Notes: generated by a model from the letters alone, not told the origin. A stretch of 64,000 nt of DNA from JAWKIJ01 sp041394325 (GCA_041394325.1 JAWKIJ010000001.1:620001-684000), one strand, 5' to 3'. Positions 35,962 through 45,225 are shown, numbered from the stretch's first letter. Numbers and translations: made by a program.

Positions 35962-36530
35962 GAGGTTTCGGCCGGGGCCGCAAGACCCCGCTCGAGGTCG
36001 TCGACGAGAAGAAGATGGTCGCGCCCAGCGACGACTTCCTTCGGCGGCTCGGTGAGCTGGACCAGTTCATCGGCGACGGCGACGCGGCGGTCGCGTTTCC
36101 CGCCGGAGAGACCCGCCTCGGGTCGATCTCGTCGACCGGGGCTCCCACCCCGTCGCGCGGTGCCGGTCCCGACGGGCAGGGAACCGGGTTCGACAGCACG
36201 GACCGTCACGACCACGACTCGGACCGCTTCGACCAGCACGACCACGACGAGGAGGCCGCGAGCTTCCTCGCGCGCCTCGGCGAACTCGATCACTTCATCG
36301 CCCCACCGAGCACCGATCCTCCGGCAGCGTGGATTGTCGATACCGGCCAGGTGCCCGCGCTGCGTCCGGGCACCCCGCGACACGACGGCCCGGTCGATAC
36401 GACCCAACGTGACCCGGGCGAGCGTGACGAGACCGGACGGGACCAACACGGTCACGACGACCACGACGACGAGGCCGCGAGCTTCCTCGAACGCCTCGGC
36501 GAACTCGACGATTTCATCGGCAAGCCCTGA
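35958..36530 (+). CDS. Triple FLxRLGELDxFI repeat protein with His/Asp-rich linkers
   Basis: A 190-residue, largely disordered and acidic protein that I cannot assign to a family. Three near-identical amphipathic segments occur: FLRRLGELDQFI (27-38), FLARLGELDHFI (103-114) and FLERLGELDDFI (176-187), the last at the extreme C-terminus. The second and third are preceded by DQHDHDEEAAS and DQHGHDDHDDEAAS, possible metal-binding clusters. The DNA of these two units is also nearly identical, pointing to recent duplication. The N-terminus is basic (RGFGRGRK). It lies 119 nt after the sigma factor. The pattern suggests repeated short interaction helices on flexible tethers; the partner is unknown. 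Confidence 0.75.
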   Translation: MRGFGRGRKTPLEVVDEKKMVAPSDDFLRRLGELDQFIGDGDAAVAFPAGETRLGSISSTGAPTPSRGAGPDGQGTGFDSTDRHDHDSDRFDQHDHDEEAASFLARLGELDHFIAPPSTDPPAAWIVDTGQVPALRPGTPRHDGPVDTTQRDPGERDETGRDQHGHDDHDDEAASFLERLGELDDFIGKP

Positions 36531-36558
36531 GCGTCGCCGGGCTGTTCGCGGTCCGCGC

Positions 36559-38061
36559 TCAGGGGTTGCAGGAGCCCTTGGTCTCGACGGCGACGATGCC
36601 TTCGGGTGTCGCGGACAGGTGGGCGAGGGTCTGGTCGTCACTCGACATGCGCCACGAGAGCAGTCGTTGGGCATAGTCGAGAACCCGGTCTCGCGCCGCC
36701 GGGTCCGCCGCGAGGTTGTGGAGCTCGCCCGGATCGGAGTCCAGGTCGTAGAACGCCGCGGGCATACCGGCGAAATGCACGTACTTTCCGTGCCGATCGC
36801 GAAGGACCGCGAGGTTGGATCCCTCAAGTGGCACCCCGAACAGATCGGACACGGACGGGTGCCGGAAGTCCCATTCCCAGTGGGCGGCGTCCCTCCAGGT
36901 CGAGGGGGATCCGCCGGCGAGAAACGACTGGAGCGCCATGCCGTCGCACTGCGCAGGCGGGGTCAGCCCGGCTGCGGTGAGGATCGTCGGCATCAGGTCG
37001 ACGTTCTCGGTGAACTCGTCGATGACGGCACCCGCTTCCACCCCGGGGCCGGCGATCACCAGCGGGATGTGGTAGCTGGACTCGAAGTAGCCGAGCTTCT
37101 CCATGAGCCAGTGGTCGCCGAGCTGCTCGCCGTGGTCGGACGTGACGATCACCAGGGTGTCCGCACCGTCGGTGGTTCCGAGATGGTCCAACAACCACCC
37201 GATCTTCTCGTCGACCTCGGCCAGCATTCCCCAGTAGGTCGCACGGAGTTGGCGCGTGTCGCGCTCGGACTCGGGTGCCCGCACGGCGTCGACGAACATC
37301 GCGCCGGCCACCATCGGATGCTGTGCCCCCTCGGCCGTCATGTCGGCGTGCCGGACCGGCATCGGGACTTCCGCCGGGTCGATCAGGTCGTGGAACGGCG
37401 CGGGTGCCACGAGCGGAGGGTGTGGCCGGAGGAACGTCACGTGCGCGAACCACGGAGCCGTCCGTAGGCGGCCACGATGCCACTCGACGAACCGCTCCAC
37501 GAGAAATGCGGCCTCGGTGTGTTCGCTCGAATAGCGGACCGGAGCCCACGTGGGACCGCGCCCGGCCGCACCGGTGCGATCACGGTCCGCGTAGAGGTCC
37601 CATACGGAGTCCGGCACGTCGTAGCCCTTGGTGCCCAGCCACCCGAGCCACGCATCGGCGGACTCGGGGAGCCGCACCTCGACCTCGAAACCGGGCAGCA
37701 CACCCTCGTAGGTGCGGAGGCGTGGATCGTCGGGATCGTCGACCGTACGGGGGTCGACGGTGGTGTCGGTGTAGCCGAACAACGTCGGGCGGTAGCCGAC
37801 GGCGGCGAGTTCGAGCGCGAGGTTCGTGAAGCGATCGTCGAGCGGGGTGCCGTTGTCGACGACACGATGGTTGTGGAGGTAGGTGCCGGTCAGCAGCGAG
37901 GCCCGGCTCGGCCCGCACGGTGCCGCCTGCGCGTAGTGGCGGGTGAAACGGGCACCCCGCGCCGCGAGGCGGTCGATGTTCGGCGTCCGTGCGCAAGGGT
38001 GCCCCGCGCAGCCGAGGCTGTCGGCGCGCCACTGGTCGATCGTGACGAGCAGTATGTTCAT
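36559..38061 (-). CDS. Sulfatase / phosphonate monoester hydrolase family enzyme
   Basis: A 500-residue alkaline-phosphatase-superfamily hydrolase. MNILLVTIDQWRADSLG gives the first metal aspartate. APCGPSRASLLTG contains the CxPSR motif whose cysteine is converted to formylglycine. LVIVTSDHGEQLGDHWLMEK supplies the other metal ligands. LLDHLG and the HPPLVAPAPFHDL loop resemble phosphonate/phosphodiester monoester hydrolases rather than classic arylsulfatases. There is no signal peptide, so it is cytosolic. A formylglycine-generating enzyme would be needed and is not in this window. It stands alone; its 3' end faces the repeat-protein gene. Confidence 0.9.
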   Translation of the reverse strand: MNILLVTIDQWRADSLGCAGHPCARTPNIDRLAARGARFTRHYAQAAPCGPSRASLLTGTYLHNHRVVDNGTPLDDRFTNLALELAAVGYRPTLFGYTDTTVDPRTVDDPDDPRLRTYEGVLPGFEVEVRLPESADAWLGWLGTKGYDVPDSVWDLYADRDRTGAAGRGPTWAPVRYSSEHTEAAFLVERFVEWHRGRLRTAPWFAHVTFLRPHPPLVAPAPFHDLIDPAEVPMPVRHADMTAEGAQHPMVAGAMFVDAVRAPESERDTRQLRATYWGMLAEVDEKIGWLLDHLGTTDGADTLVIVTSDHGEQLGDHWLMEKLGYFESSYHIPLVIAGPGVEAGAVIDEFTENVDLMPTILTAAGLTPPAQCDGMALQSFLAGGSPSTWRDAAHWEWDFRHPSVSDLFGVPLEGSNLAVLRDRHGKYVHFAGMPAAFYDLDSDPGELHNLAADPAARDRVLDYAQRLLSWRMSSDDQTLAHLSATPEGIVAVETKGSCNP

Positions 38062-38289
38062 GGCCTCACAAGGTTGCCGCGTCGGGCGGCCCTACCGCGG
38101 TCGGCACGGAGCATCCGATCCTGGTGCGGCGTCCGGACCCGGCGGCGATCAGCGCCGATGTCACTGGTGCGCTTGGCGGGACTTTGCTCGAACCTCGATC
38201 CACTGCGGTCAGGACTTCAGGCTCGTCGCGGTGAGCCGGCGCTACTCCACCACGGTCGCCCCACCCGGAGGAGCGCCACGCAGGCGGTG

Positions 38290-39576
38290 TCACCTCGTCC
38301 GCTCGAGGGCGCCCTCGATGACGGTGACCGGGTCGGTGTCGCCTGTCCGCTGTGCGATGGTGCCGACGAGTCGCCGGGCAGCCTCCCCGTATGAGGGATC
38401 GCTCAGTACGTGCTCGATGGCACCCTTGATCTTCGCCGCGCTCGCGGTGCGCTTGAGTTTGATACCGCAGCCTGCGGCGATGATGCGCGCCGCGTTGTCG
38501 CCCTGGTCTCGTCCCATGGGGATACACACCATGGGTACGCCGGCCGTGAGACCCTTGATCGCTGTGCCGTGTCCGGCGTGGGTGACGAGAAGCGAGGCTC
38601 GAGGAATCAGTTGCGCGTGCGGGATCGAGTCGACGACCACGACGTTGTCCGCGCCGGGAACCTCGTCGACGGTGAGTGCCGGTCCGAGTGAGACGACCGC
38701 CCTGACCGGGAGCTCCGACAGTGCCTGGACGGTGCGCTGCAAGGTGGCGGCTTGATCCTGGAACGTGGACGACATCGCGACGACGACGATCGGGCGGTCG
38801 TCGTCGTCGGGCCATGGTGCGTCGAAGGTGGTGTGCGCCCACGCCGGGTCGTCGAGGATCGGCCCCGACCAGCTGACGTTGTCCGGGGCCGGGTGGTCGG
38901 GGTAGTCGAACGACCGCGAGGTGAGGACGATGACGGCCTCAGCCGATCTGACCTGGTCGAGCGAATGCCGGTGGGCTGGGAGGCCATGCTCCTCTCGAAG
39001 GCGGTTCAGCACCTTCTTCGATCGGTCGTAGACCATCTCCGACAGCGCGCCGAAGAACCGGTCGCGGGGGCCTCGTAGGAGGTTCGGCACCGGAACGAGA
39101 GCTGCGCCCGTCGGCGGGAACCCCGGGCTCGGGATCGCGTAGGGAAAGGTCAGGAGTGACACGAACGGCAACCCCCGGATCTCGGCCGCGACGCCTGCCC
39201 AGATCAGCATGAAGTCGGCCATCACGAGATCGGGCTGCTGGTCGTCGATGACCCGCAACGTGTCGGCGGTCCAGGCCGGCCCGCTCGTGAAGAAGTAGTC
39301 GCTGAACTCCCGCATCTGCCGGCGCGGTTTGCCGAGGTAGTCCCTGACGAGGTCACCCTCCCGATCCCTCGTGGTGCGATGAGGTGCGTGGGTCCACGGC
39401 GTGAACGTGCAGCCGTTCGCCGTCGCTTCGTGCTCGATCGTGGGGTCGCCGAGCACGACGACCGTGTGTCCGTGATCGACGAGGCGCCGAGCGATACCGA
39501 GGAGGGGTGGCACGACGCCACCCCCGTCCCAGAGCGTCAGCAGGATGCTCGTTCCCCGTGGTGCGACGTTGTTCAT
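38290..39576 (-). CDS. Glycosyltransferase family 1 (MGT/UGT-like)
   Basis: A 428-residue GT-B enzyme of the macrolide-glycosyltransferase/UGT type, which transfers sugars from NDP donors to small hydrophobic acceptors. The N-terminal DGGGVVPPLLGIARRLVDHGH has the acceptor-side loop. The donor signature is in the C-terminal half: VDSIPHAQLIPRASLLVTHAGHGT, GVPMVCIPMGRDQGDNA. The ATG at 39576 follows GGAGGGGG and overlaps the stop of the TetR gene by 4 nt, so the pair is one operon. The likely role is glycosylation of a xenobiotic or lipid under TetR control. Confidence 0.9.
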   Translation of the reverse strand: MNNVAPRGTSILLTLWDGGGVVPPLLGIARRLVDHGHTVVVLGDPTIEHEATANGCTFTPWTHAPHRTTRDREGDLVRDYLGKPRRQMREFSDYFFTSGPAWTADTLRVIDDQQPDLVMADFMLIWAGVAAEIRGLPFVSLLTFPYAIPSPGFPPTGAALVPVPNLLRGPRDRFFGALSEMVYDRSKKVLNRLREEHGLPAHRHSLDQVRSAEAVIVLTSRSFDYPDHPAPDNVSWSGPILDDPAWAHTTFDAPWPDDDDRPIVVVAMSSTFQDQAATLQRTVQALSELPVRAVVSLGPALTVDEVPGADNVVVVDSIPHAQLIPRASLLVTHAGHGTAIKGLTAGVPMVCIPMGRDQGDNAARIIAAGCGIKLKRTASAAKIKGAIEHVLSDPSYGEAARRLVGTIAQRTGDTDPVTVIEGALERTR

Positions 39577-40190
39577 CGGTTCCCCCTCCGTCTGTCCGAA
39601 TCGGCCTCGCGCCGCCACTGCGACGTGAGTGCGGCGAGCTGACGCTCCATGACCGAGCGTGCGCGATCGGGGCTGTAGCCGAAGCGATGGCGGATAGCCC
39701 ACCAACTGCGGATCTCGGTTGCGGTGAAGAGGCACATAAGCCGGTCCTCTCGCTCTTCGCCGTCGGGCGGGAGCCACGGTTCGAATGCCGCTGCGAGCCA
39801 GTCGACGTGGCTCTGGCGGGCCATCTGCACCCACTCGGACAGCCATGGGTAGGTGAGTTCCACGTCACCCAGCCGGTAGATCTGCTCGGCCATCACCTCG
39901 TACCGCTCCGCGAGCACCCCGCAGACCGCCTCGAGGTCGCCGACGGGTACGTCACGATTGGCCTCCTCGGTGCCTCTCGCCTCGGCCATCGACTGGCGGA
40001 GAAGTTCCTCCTTGGAACCGAAGTGGCGTGTGACCGTCTTGAGCGAGACGCCCGCCTCGTCGGCGACGCCCTGCAGGGTCACCTCGCCGAACGAACCGCG
40101 ATCCATCAGAGCGAACACCGCCTGGACGATCTGTTGGCGGCGGGCCTCGGTCTGCTCACGCCGTGTCGTCTGCGTGTAGGTGCGAGGCAT
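39573..40190 (-). CDS. TetR family transcriptional regulator
   Basis: A 205-residue repressor. The N-terminal helix-turn-helix is QIVQAVFALMDRGSFGEVTLQGVADEAGVSLKTVTRHFGSKEELL. The rest is a helical ligand-binding domain with several tryptophans (YPWLSEW, SWWAIRHRFGYSP). It probably controls its own operon with the downstream glycosyltransferase. The ATG at 40190 is placed by a near-perfect promoter 6 nt upstream. No clear inverted-repeat operator is visible around that promoter. Confidence 0.92.
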   Translation of the reverse strand: MPRTYTQTTRREQTEARRQQIVQAVFALMDRGSFGEVTLQGVADEAGVSLKTVTRHFGSKEELLRQSMAEARGTEEANRDVPVGDLEAVCGVLAERYEVMAEQIYRLGDVELTYPWLSEWVQMARQSHVDWLAAAFEPWLPPDGEEREDRLMCLFTATEIRSWWAIRHRFGYSPDRARSVMERQLAALTSQWRREADSDRRRGNR

Positions 40191-40196
40191 TTCGTG

Positions 40197-40225
40197 ACCA
40201 TACGGTAGTCGTGAATATAGGTCAA
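40197..40225 (-). promoter_or_regulatory. Sigma-70 promoter TTGACC-N17-TATGGT of the TetR-GT1 operon
   Basis: The -35 TTGACC (40220-40225) and -10 TATGGT (40197-40202) are separated by exactly 17 nt. The -10 lies 6 nt before the ATG, so the mRNA is essentially leaderless. This is the only classical two-box promoter I can see in the window. Confidence 0.7.
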
Positions 40226-40264
40226 GCGGTCCGCGTCCACGCGGACGGCTCCGACGTCCGCACC

Positions 40265-40500
40265 TGTGTGCGCACACCGGGTCAGAACGGTCACGCGAAC
40301 GCGGTTTCGGCGCCTCGAAGTACGAATGGCTCTACTTCGAGCAGATCGCGGACGCGGTCGAACTGCCCGAGCGAGTCGACGCGTACCGCCACGACTACAA
40401 CCAGATCAGGCCAAATCAGGCGCTCGCATGGAACCGGCTCGAGGAAGTCCACCTCGGCCTCACCAGCCCCACACCCCCGTTTTCAACCCCAAAGACGTCC
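40265..40500 (+). pseudogene. IS3-family transposase (orfB) C-terminal remnant
   Basis: RTPGQNGHAN in one frame and GFGASKYEWLYFEQI, VDAYRHDYNQIRPNQALAWN in the next frame reproduce the C-terminal end of IS3-group integrase-type transposases (typical pattern GQNGxxE...EWLY...YN...RPHQAL). Only about 75 codons remain, frameshifted and without start, catalytic DDE part or visible terminal repeats. It lies 38 nt from tRNA-Arg. This is a decayed insertion. Confidence 0.65.
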
Positions 40501-40537
40501 TGCCAACTACTCGACGCGCGACCGCGACATCACACGG

Positions 40538-40610
40538 TGCCCCCGGCAGGATTCGAACCTGCGACACACGGTTTAGGAAACCGATGCTCTATCCCCTGAG
40601 CTACGAGGGC
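40538..40610 (-). tRNA. tRNA-Arg (anticodon CCT)
   Basis: The 73-nt sequence folds as a standard cloverleaf. The acceptor arms are GCCCTCG and CGGGGGC with discriminator A, the D-arm is GCTCAGGGGATAGAGC, the anticodon loop TTCCTAA gives CCT, and the T-arm is CAGGTTCGAATCCTG. CCA is not encoded (CCG follows). It reads the rare AGG codon in this GC-rich genome. The IS3 remnant adjoins its 3' side, consistent with tRNA genes as insertion hot spots. Confidence 0.95.
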
Positions 40611-40756
40611 GGGGCCGGCACGGGTCGATGCACGGAGGGTGTCGAGGTCTGAGCCGGATGTGTCGTGCATCGTAGGGGCGGCGAGGGGGCCGACACACAG
40701 GTGCGGTGACGACGGAGGACATGGCGCCGACAGGCACAAGGGCCACTGCTCGCGCG

Positions 40757-40776
40757 CATCCCCCACGTGGGGGATG
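40757..40776. promoter_or_regulatory. 20-bp perfect palindrome upstream of the cupredoxin-like lipoprotein
   Basis: CATCCCCCACGTGGGGGATG is perfectly symmetrical around CACGTG. It lies about 60 nt before the lipoprotein ATG at 40835. It could be an operator for a dimeric regulator or form a very stable RNA hairpin. The next gene but one encodes a LuxR-type regulator, a candidate binder. Confidence 0.6.
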
Positions 40777-40834
40777 TAGTGGCACCGGCACCTGCGGAGG
40801 ATGTCGAAATCGGTACGACCCCCAAGGAGCAACG

Positions 40835-41659
40835 ATGACCACCCACCTGAGGAACCTCGCGGTGCCGGCGCTGATCGCAGGCATGCTGATCATGCCGGGA
40901 TGCTCGTCCAAGAGCGACGATGCCAAGTCCGCGACCACGACCGCCGCCTCTGCGGCGGCCCCCGGCGGCGGTCGCCTCCAGCGCTACTGCGACGCATCCC
41001 TTGCGATCGAGTCCGCCCAACCCGACCTCGACTTCGAGAGCGCCACTCCCCAGGAGATCACCGCAGGACTGAAGAAGTTCGCAACCGAGGTGCTGGCACC
41101 GCTGTTCCACGATGTCGACATGAGCGCTCCCCCCGAGCTCGACGCCCAGGTGGATCGGTACCGCACCGTCATCGGGCAGCTCGCGAGGTCCGGCGATCCC
41201 GCAGTGTTCGATACGCCCGAGATGAAGGCCACCGAGGCGACGACCCATGCCTTCGACCTCGCGAACTGTCGATGGCAGCAGGCGAAGGTCACAGCGACCG
41301 ACTACGCCTTCGGTGGCCTCGCCTCGCATTACGAGCCCGGCCCGTTGTCGATCGACCTCACCAACGACGGTAAGGAGGTCCACGAGTTGATCGTCCTGAA
41401 GATCCGCGACGGCGTGACCGAATCCGCCGAGGACCTCGTCCAGATGGACGAGGAAACGGGTTCCGGGAAGGTCGAATGGATCGGCAACGTCGACCCGACC
41501 ACCGGCGGCGACCGCGACTACGTCGTCGTCGACCTGGAGCCGGGTCGATACGTCGTCAGCTGCTTCCTCCCGGTGGGCGCGACCGACATGGAGCACCTGC
41601 ACGTCGACGGTCCACCCCACGCCGCCGGCGGCATGGTTGCCGAGCTCGACGTATCGTGA
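40835..41659 (+). CDS. Lipoprotein with C-terminal cupredoxin-like domain
   Basis: A 274-residue exported lipoprotein with signal LAVPALIAGMLIMPGC. A Thr/Ala/Ser linker precedes a helical domain (about 45-150). The C-terminal ~110 residues look like a cupredoxin: HY-rich start, DGKEVHELIVLKI, PGRYVVSCFLPVG and MEHLHVDGPPHAAGGM. These place His, Cys, His and Met in the order of type-1 copper ligands. AAGGAGCAACG precedes the ATG at 40835, and a 20-bp palindrome lies upstream. It is followed 9 nt later by the large LuxR regulator and may be its signal-sensing partner. Copper binding is an inference. Confidence 0.7.
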   Translation: MTTHLRNLAVPALIAGMLIMPGCSSKSDDAKSATTTAASAAAPGGGRLQRYCDASLAIESAQPDLDFESATPQEITAGLKKFATEVLAPLFHDVDMSAPPELDAQVDRYRTVIGQLARSGDPAVFDTPEMKATEATTHAFDLANCRWQQAKVTATDYAFGGLASHYEPGPLSIDLTNDGKEVHELIVLKIRDGVTESAEDLVQMDEETGSGKVEWIGNVDPTTGGDRDYVVVDLEPGRYVVSCFLPVGATDMEHLHVDGPPHAAGGMVAELDVS

Positions 41660-41668
41660 GATCGCGAC

Positions 41669-44600
41669 ATGGATGAAGGCTCCACCCTCGCCCTGCCGAC
41701 CGGCACCATCGCCTTCCTCCTCACCGACGTCGAGCAGTCGACGCGATCGTGGGAGGCCGAACCCGACTCGATGCTCGCGGCGATGAAGGAGCACAACCGG
41801 ATCCTCGCCGCCGCGGTTTCCCGGCGCGGCGGCGTTTGCCCACCCGCACAGGGTGAGGGGGACAGCATTGTCGCCGCCTTCGCACGTGCCTCCGATGCGG
41901 TGCTCGCCGCGGTCGCCGCACAGCGGGCACTTGCGGCGCAACGGTGGCCCACCAGCCGGCCGATCCGGGTGCGTATGGCCGTCCACGCGGGAGAGGCACG
42001 ACTGCTCGATGACGGCAACTACGCGGGACACGCGATCATCCGGACCGCTCGGCTCCGTGCCATCGCTCAGGGGGGACAGATCCTCGTCTCCGCGTCCGCG
42101 CACGACCTGGCAGTCGACCAGTTCGGCGACACCGTGGACTTCCGCGACCTCGGCGACCACCGCCTGAAGGACCTCGAGAGACCCGAACGCGTGTGGCAGG
42201 TCGTCGGTTCGGGGCTCGCCGACGGCTTCGGGCCCGTCGCCTCCCCCGATCACCACCCGCACAACCTGCCGCTCGAACTGACCAGCTATGTCGGACGGGC
42301 CGACGAGACGCGCACCGTCGCCCGCCTGATGGCCTCCGAGCGACTGGTGACCGTCACCGGCGCCGGCGGTGCGGGCAAGACCCGACTTGCTCTGCGGGTC
42401 GCCAACGAGTTGCTCGATTCCCTCGCGGCAGGCGCCTGGTGGATCGAACTCGCGCCCTTGAGCGACGGGGTGGAGGTCCCCGGCGCGATCGCGAGGGCGA
42501 CGGGCGTGAAGGCGGAAACGGGAGGCGAGGCGCTCGACGCGTTGGTCGAACGTCTCGACGGCCCAAGGCTGATGGTGCTCGACAACTGCGAGCACCTGGT
42601 CATCCCTGTGGCCGCGGTGGTCGACCATCTGCTCCGGAGGTGCCCCGAACTCCGCATCCTCGCGACCAGCCGGGAGCCCCTCGGGGTCGACGGCGAGCTG
42701 ACGTGGCGGATTCCACCCCTCGGGGTGCCTCCCGCCTCATCCGACATGACGATCGAGGCGATCGAACAGCACGATGCGGTGCGCCTCTTCGTGGATCGAG
42801 CGAAGCGAGTGCGCCCCAACTTCCATCTGGACGACCGGACGGGCCCGGTGGTGGCGGACATCTGCCGCCGCCTCGAGGGCATCCCCCTCGCAGTCGAGTT
42901 GGCCGCATCGCGATGTCGATCGCTGCACCCCGAGCGGATCCGCGACGGACTGGTCGAGAGCCTCGACCTGCTGACTGGCGGGACGTGCCACACGACCCCG
43001 CCAACAGACCCTCGAGGCCTCCATCGCCTGGAGCCACGACCTGTTGAGTGAACCGGAGCGGATGCTGTTCCGACGGCTCGCCGCGTTCACCAACGGCGCG
43101 ATACTCGACGATGTCGAAGCGGTCGCCTCCGACGACGCGCTCCCGAGGACCGCGGTGCTCGACCTCCTCGACCGTCTCGTCGCGCGTTCGCTCGTCGTCG
43201 CCGATGACGAGGGACCGGTCGTCCGCTTCCGGATGCTCGAGACCGTCCGCCAGTACGCGGCACGACAACTCCGCGACGCGGGTGAGGCCGACGAGATGGC
43301 CGACCGCCACGCCGCGCACTACGTCGCAGAGCTCCTGCGGATCGGTCCCAATACGGAGTGCGCGTTCGACGTCGACGAGTTCCGCTGGTGCGTCACCGAG
43401 ATGGACAACATCGCTCACGCCGTCCGCTCGGTTCTCGCTTCGCAGCGCCACCACGACGCGATCGAGGCCGTCTGGCACCTCTCGTTGGCGTGGGGGCTCG
43501 TCGACCCTCCGGCATGTGAGCGGCTACTCGACGCGGTCGACGCTGCGTGTGCCGAATCCGGCGACGCCGCGGACGAGCCTCGCCTGCGGTTGGCACGCAC
43601 CCATTTGCAACTCTGGGCCGGCAACCTCCTCCAGTGCGCGGTCGAGGGACTCGCGTGCATCGAGGCCGCCGAACGAACCGGCGACGAGTGGGTGGCGATG
43701 CGTGCCCGTACCTACGTCGCCCAGGTGCTGGCATGGGTCGACCCCGACGCCGCGCTCGACATGCAACGGACGGGGCGCGACGCGGCACGGCGCCTGGCAG
43801 ATCCGGTCGGCGACACGCTCGGCACGGTCGGGATCGCGTCGACCTACATCGGCGTGCTCAACGACCTCAATGCGGGCCGCCCCTACCTCGATGAGGCGGT
43901 CGTGCTCTCCGACCGGCTCGGCAACCCCCTGTTGCAGAGCTGGGCCACGAGCCAGCAGGCGATCTACTGCGCGTTCAAGGGCCATCTCTCCGAGGCCGAA
44001 CGATGGGCCGCAATCGCAGAGCGCCACCTCGACCTCGTTGGCCAGGGGCTCGGACCGGACGGCAGCCGAGCCGTCCGTCGCAACGTCATCCTCAGCACCA
44101 CCGTCTACGCCCAGTCCTGCGCTCGGGCCCAGGACCCGGATCGACTGGACTGGATCGAATCGCTCCCCCAACAGGCCGCCCGGTCGGCCGCCGCCGGCTA
44201 CCTGGTGTTACCGGCGATGATCGAAGTGATCCACGGCGCCCAGATGGGATACCTCGGCCGCTACGAGGAGGCCGAGGCCTCATTGGCCCGCGGGAGGGCG
44301 ATCAACGAAAGGGCGGGAACGGAAGCCGCCGGCGTCTCGGGAGCATGCCTCTGGGCCGACCTCGCGTTGGCTGCCGGCGACCTCGACGAAGCGAAGCGGC
44401 GGCTCGCGACGGTCGACGGATCCATGATCGCCCTTCGGAGCATCCACGCATCCGCGCGGATCGCCAAACGACGCGCCGCGTTCGCGTTGATCGAAGGACG
44501 CCCACTCGAAGCCGAGCGGCTTGCCCACGAAGGTCTGGCGGCGACCGCTCCGCAGGGCATCCCGCTCGAGACGATCGAACTGCTGGAGGTGCTCGCGCAG

Positions 44601-45050
44601 GTCGCGGTCGACACCGATGCCCCCGGGGAGGCCGCTCGCATAGCCGGCGCGGTGGCCGCCATCCGGGAGCGCCATGGCATCACGGTCCGTCTGCCCTGGC
44701 ATGCCGACCGCTTCGACGATGCCGTCGGGAAGGCCGGGGACACCCTGGGTACCGAGGCGTTCACCAGGATGTTCGATGAGGGTGCCGCACTCTCGATGGC
44801 CGAAGTCGTCGCATACGTGCAACGCTCCCGAGGTGACCGGAAGCGCCCGTCGTTCGGATGGGAGGGCCTCACACCGACCGAGGCCGAGGTCGTCGGTCAT
44901 GTCGTGGCCGGCCGGACCAACCCCCAGATCGCCCAGGCGATGTTCGTCTCCCGCGAGACGGTGAAGACGCATCTCTCCCACATCTTCGCGAAGCTCGGCG
45001 TCCGCACGCGCGCCGAACTCGCGGCCAGGGCCGCCCGACGCGAGGAGTAG
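41669..45050 (+). CDS. Adenylate/guanylate cyclase domain - NTPase - LuxR large regulator (frameshifted)
   Basis: A regulator of about 1,126 residues after repair of one frameshift. Residues about 10-170 form a class III cyclase homology domain (GTIAFLLTDVEQSTRSWE with a metal Asp, GEGDSIVAAFARASD). Residues about 200-440 are an NB-ARC/AAA NTPase (GAGGAGKTRLALRV, LMVLDNCEHL, RILATSREPLGV). A long TPR-like helical region follows, and the C-terminus is a LuxR helix-turn-helix (LTPTEAEVVGHVVAGRTNPQ...VSRETVKTHLSHIFAKLGV). The shift lies in the C run 42996-42999; removing one base restores TTRQQTLEASIAWSHDLLSEPE. It probably integrates a nucleotide signal to switch transcription, perhaps of the adjoining lipoprotein. 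Confidence 0.88.
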
Positions 45051-45056
45051 CTCGAC

Positions 45057-45137
45057 ATGGACCAGCCCGCCCCCGTACCCGCGGCGGAGGTGGACATCGA
45101 CGTGGCTCTGGTCCGTCACCTGCTCGCCGACGAATGA
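45057..45137 (+). pseudogene. Aminoglycoside phosphotransferase-like 5' stub
   Basis: ATG at 45057 opens 26 codons ending in TGA: MDQPAPVPAAEVDIDV followed by ALVRHLLADE. The xVDIDxALVRxLLA segment is the characteristic beginning of bacterial aminoglycoside/homoserine phosphotransferase-type kinases. Nothing of the kinase body follows before the convergent gene, so this appears to be a deletion remnant. It starts 6 nt after the LuxR regulator stop. Confidence 0.45.
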
Positions 45138-45225
45138 CCGGTTGTCGGCAGGGAACAGCCGGAATCCCGGCCTGAGGCTTCCGAGTCCGCGGCGCCGCGG
45201 TCCATCGGGGTTGCACGCGAGCCGG

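Noticed and set aside
40601..42628. 675-codon minus-strand frame antisense to the lipoprotein and regulator
   Set aside because: It is Gly/Val/Arg/His-rich with no domain; the sense-strand genes carry signal peptide, cyclase and NTPase motifs.
45187..45200. CCGCGGCGCCGCGG dyad between convergent genes as a terminator
   Set aside because: It is a perfect palindrome but has no T-tract on either side, and GC-only dyads are common at this base composition.
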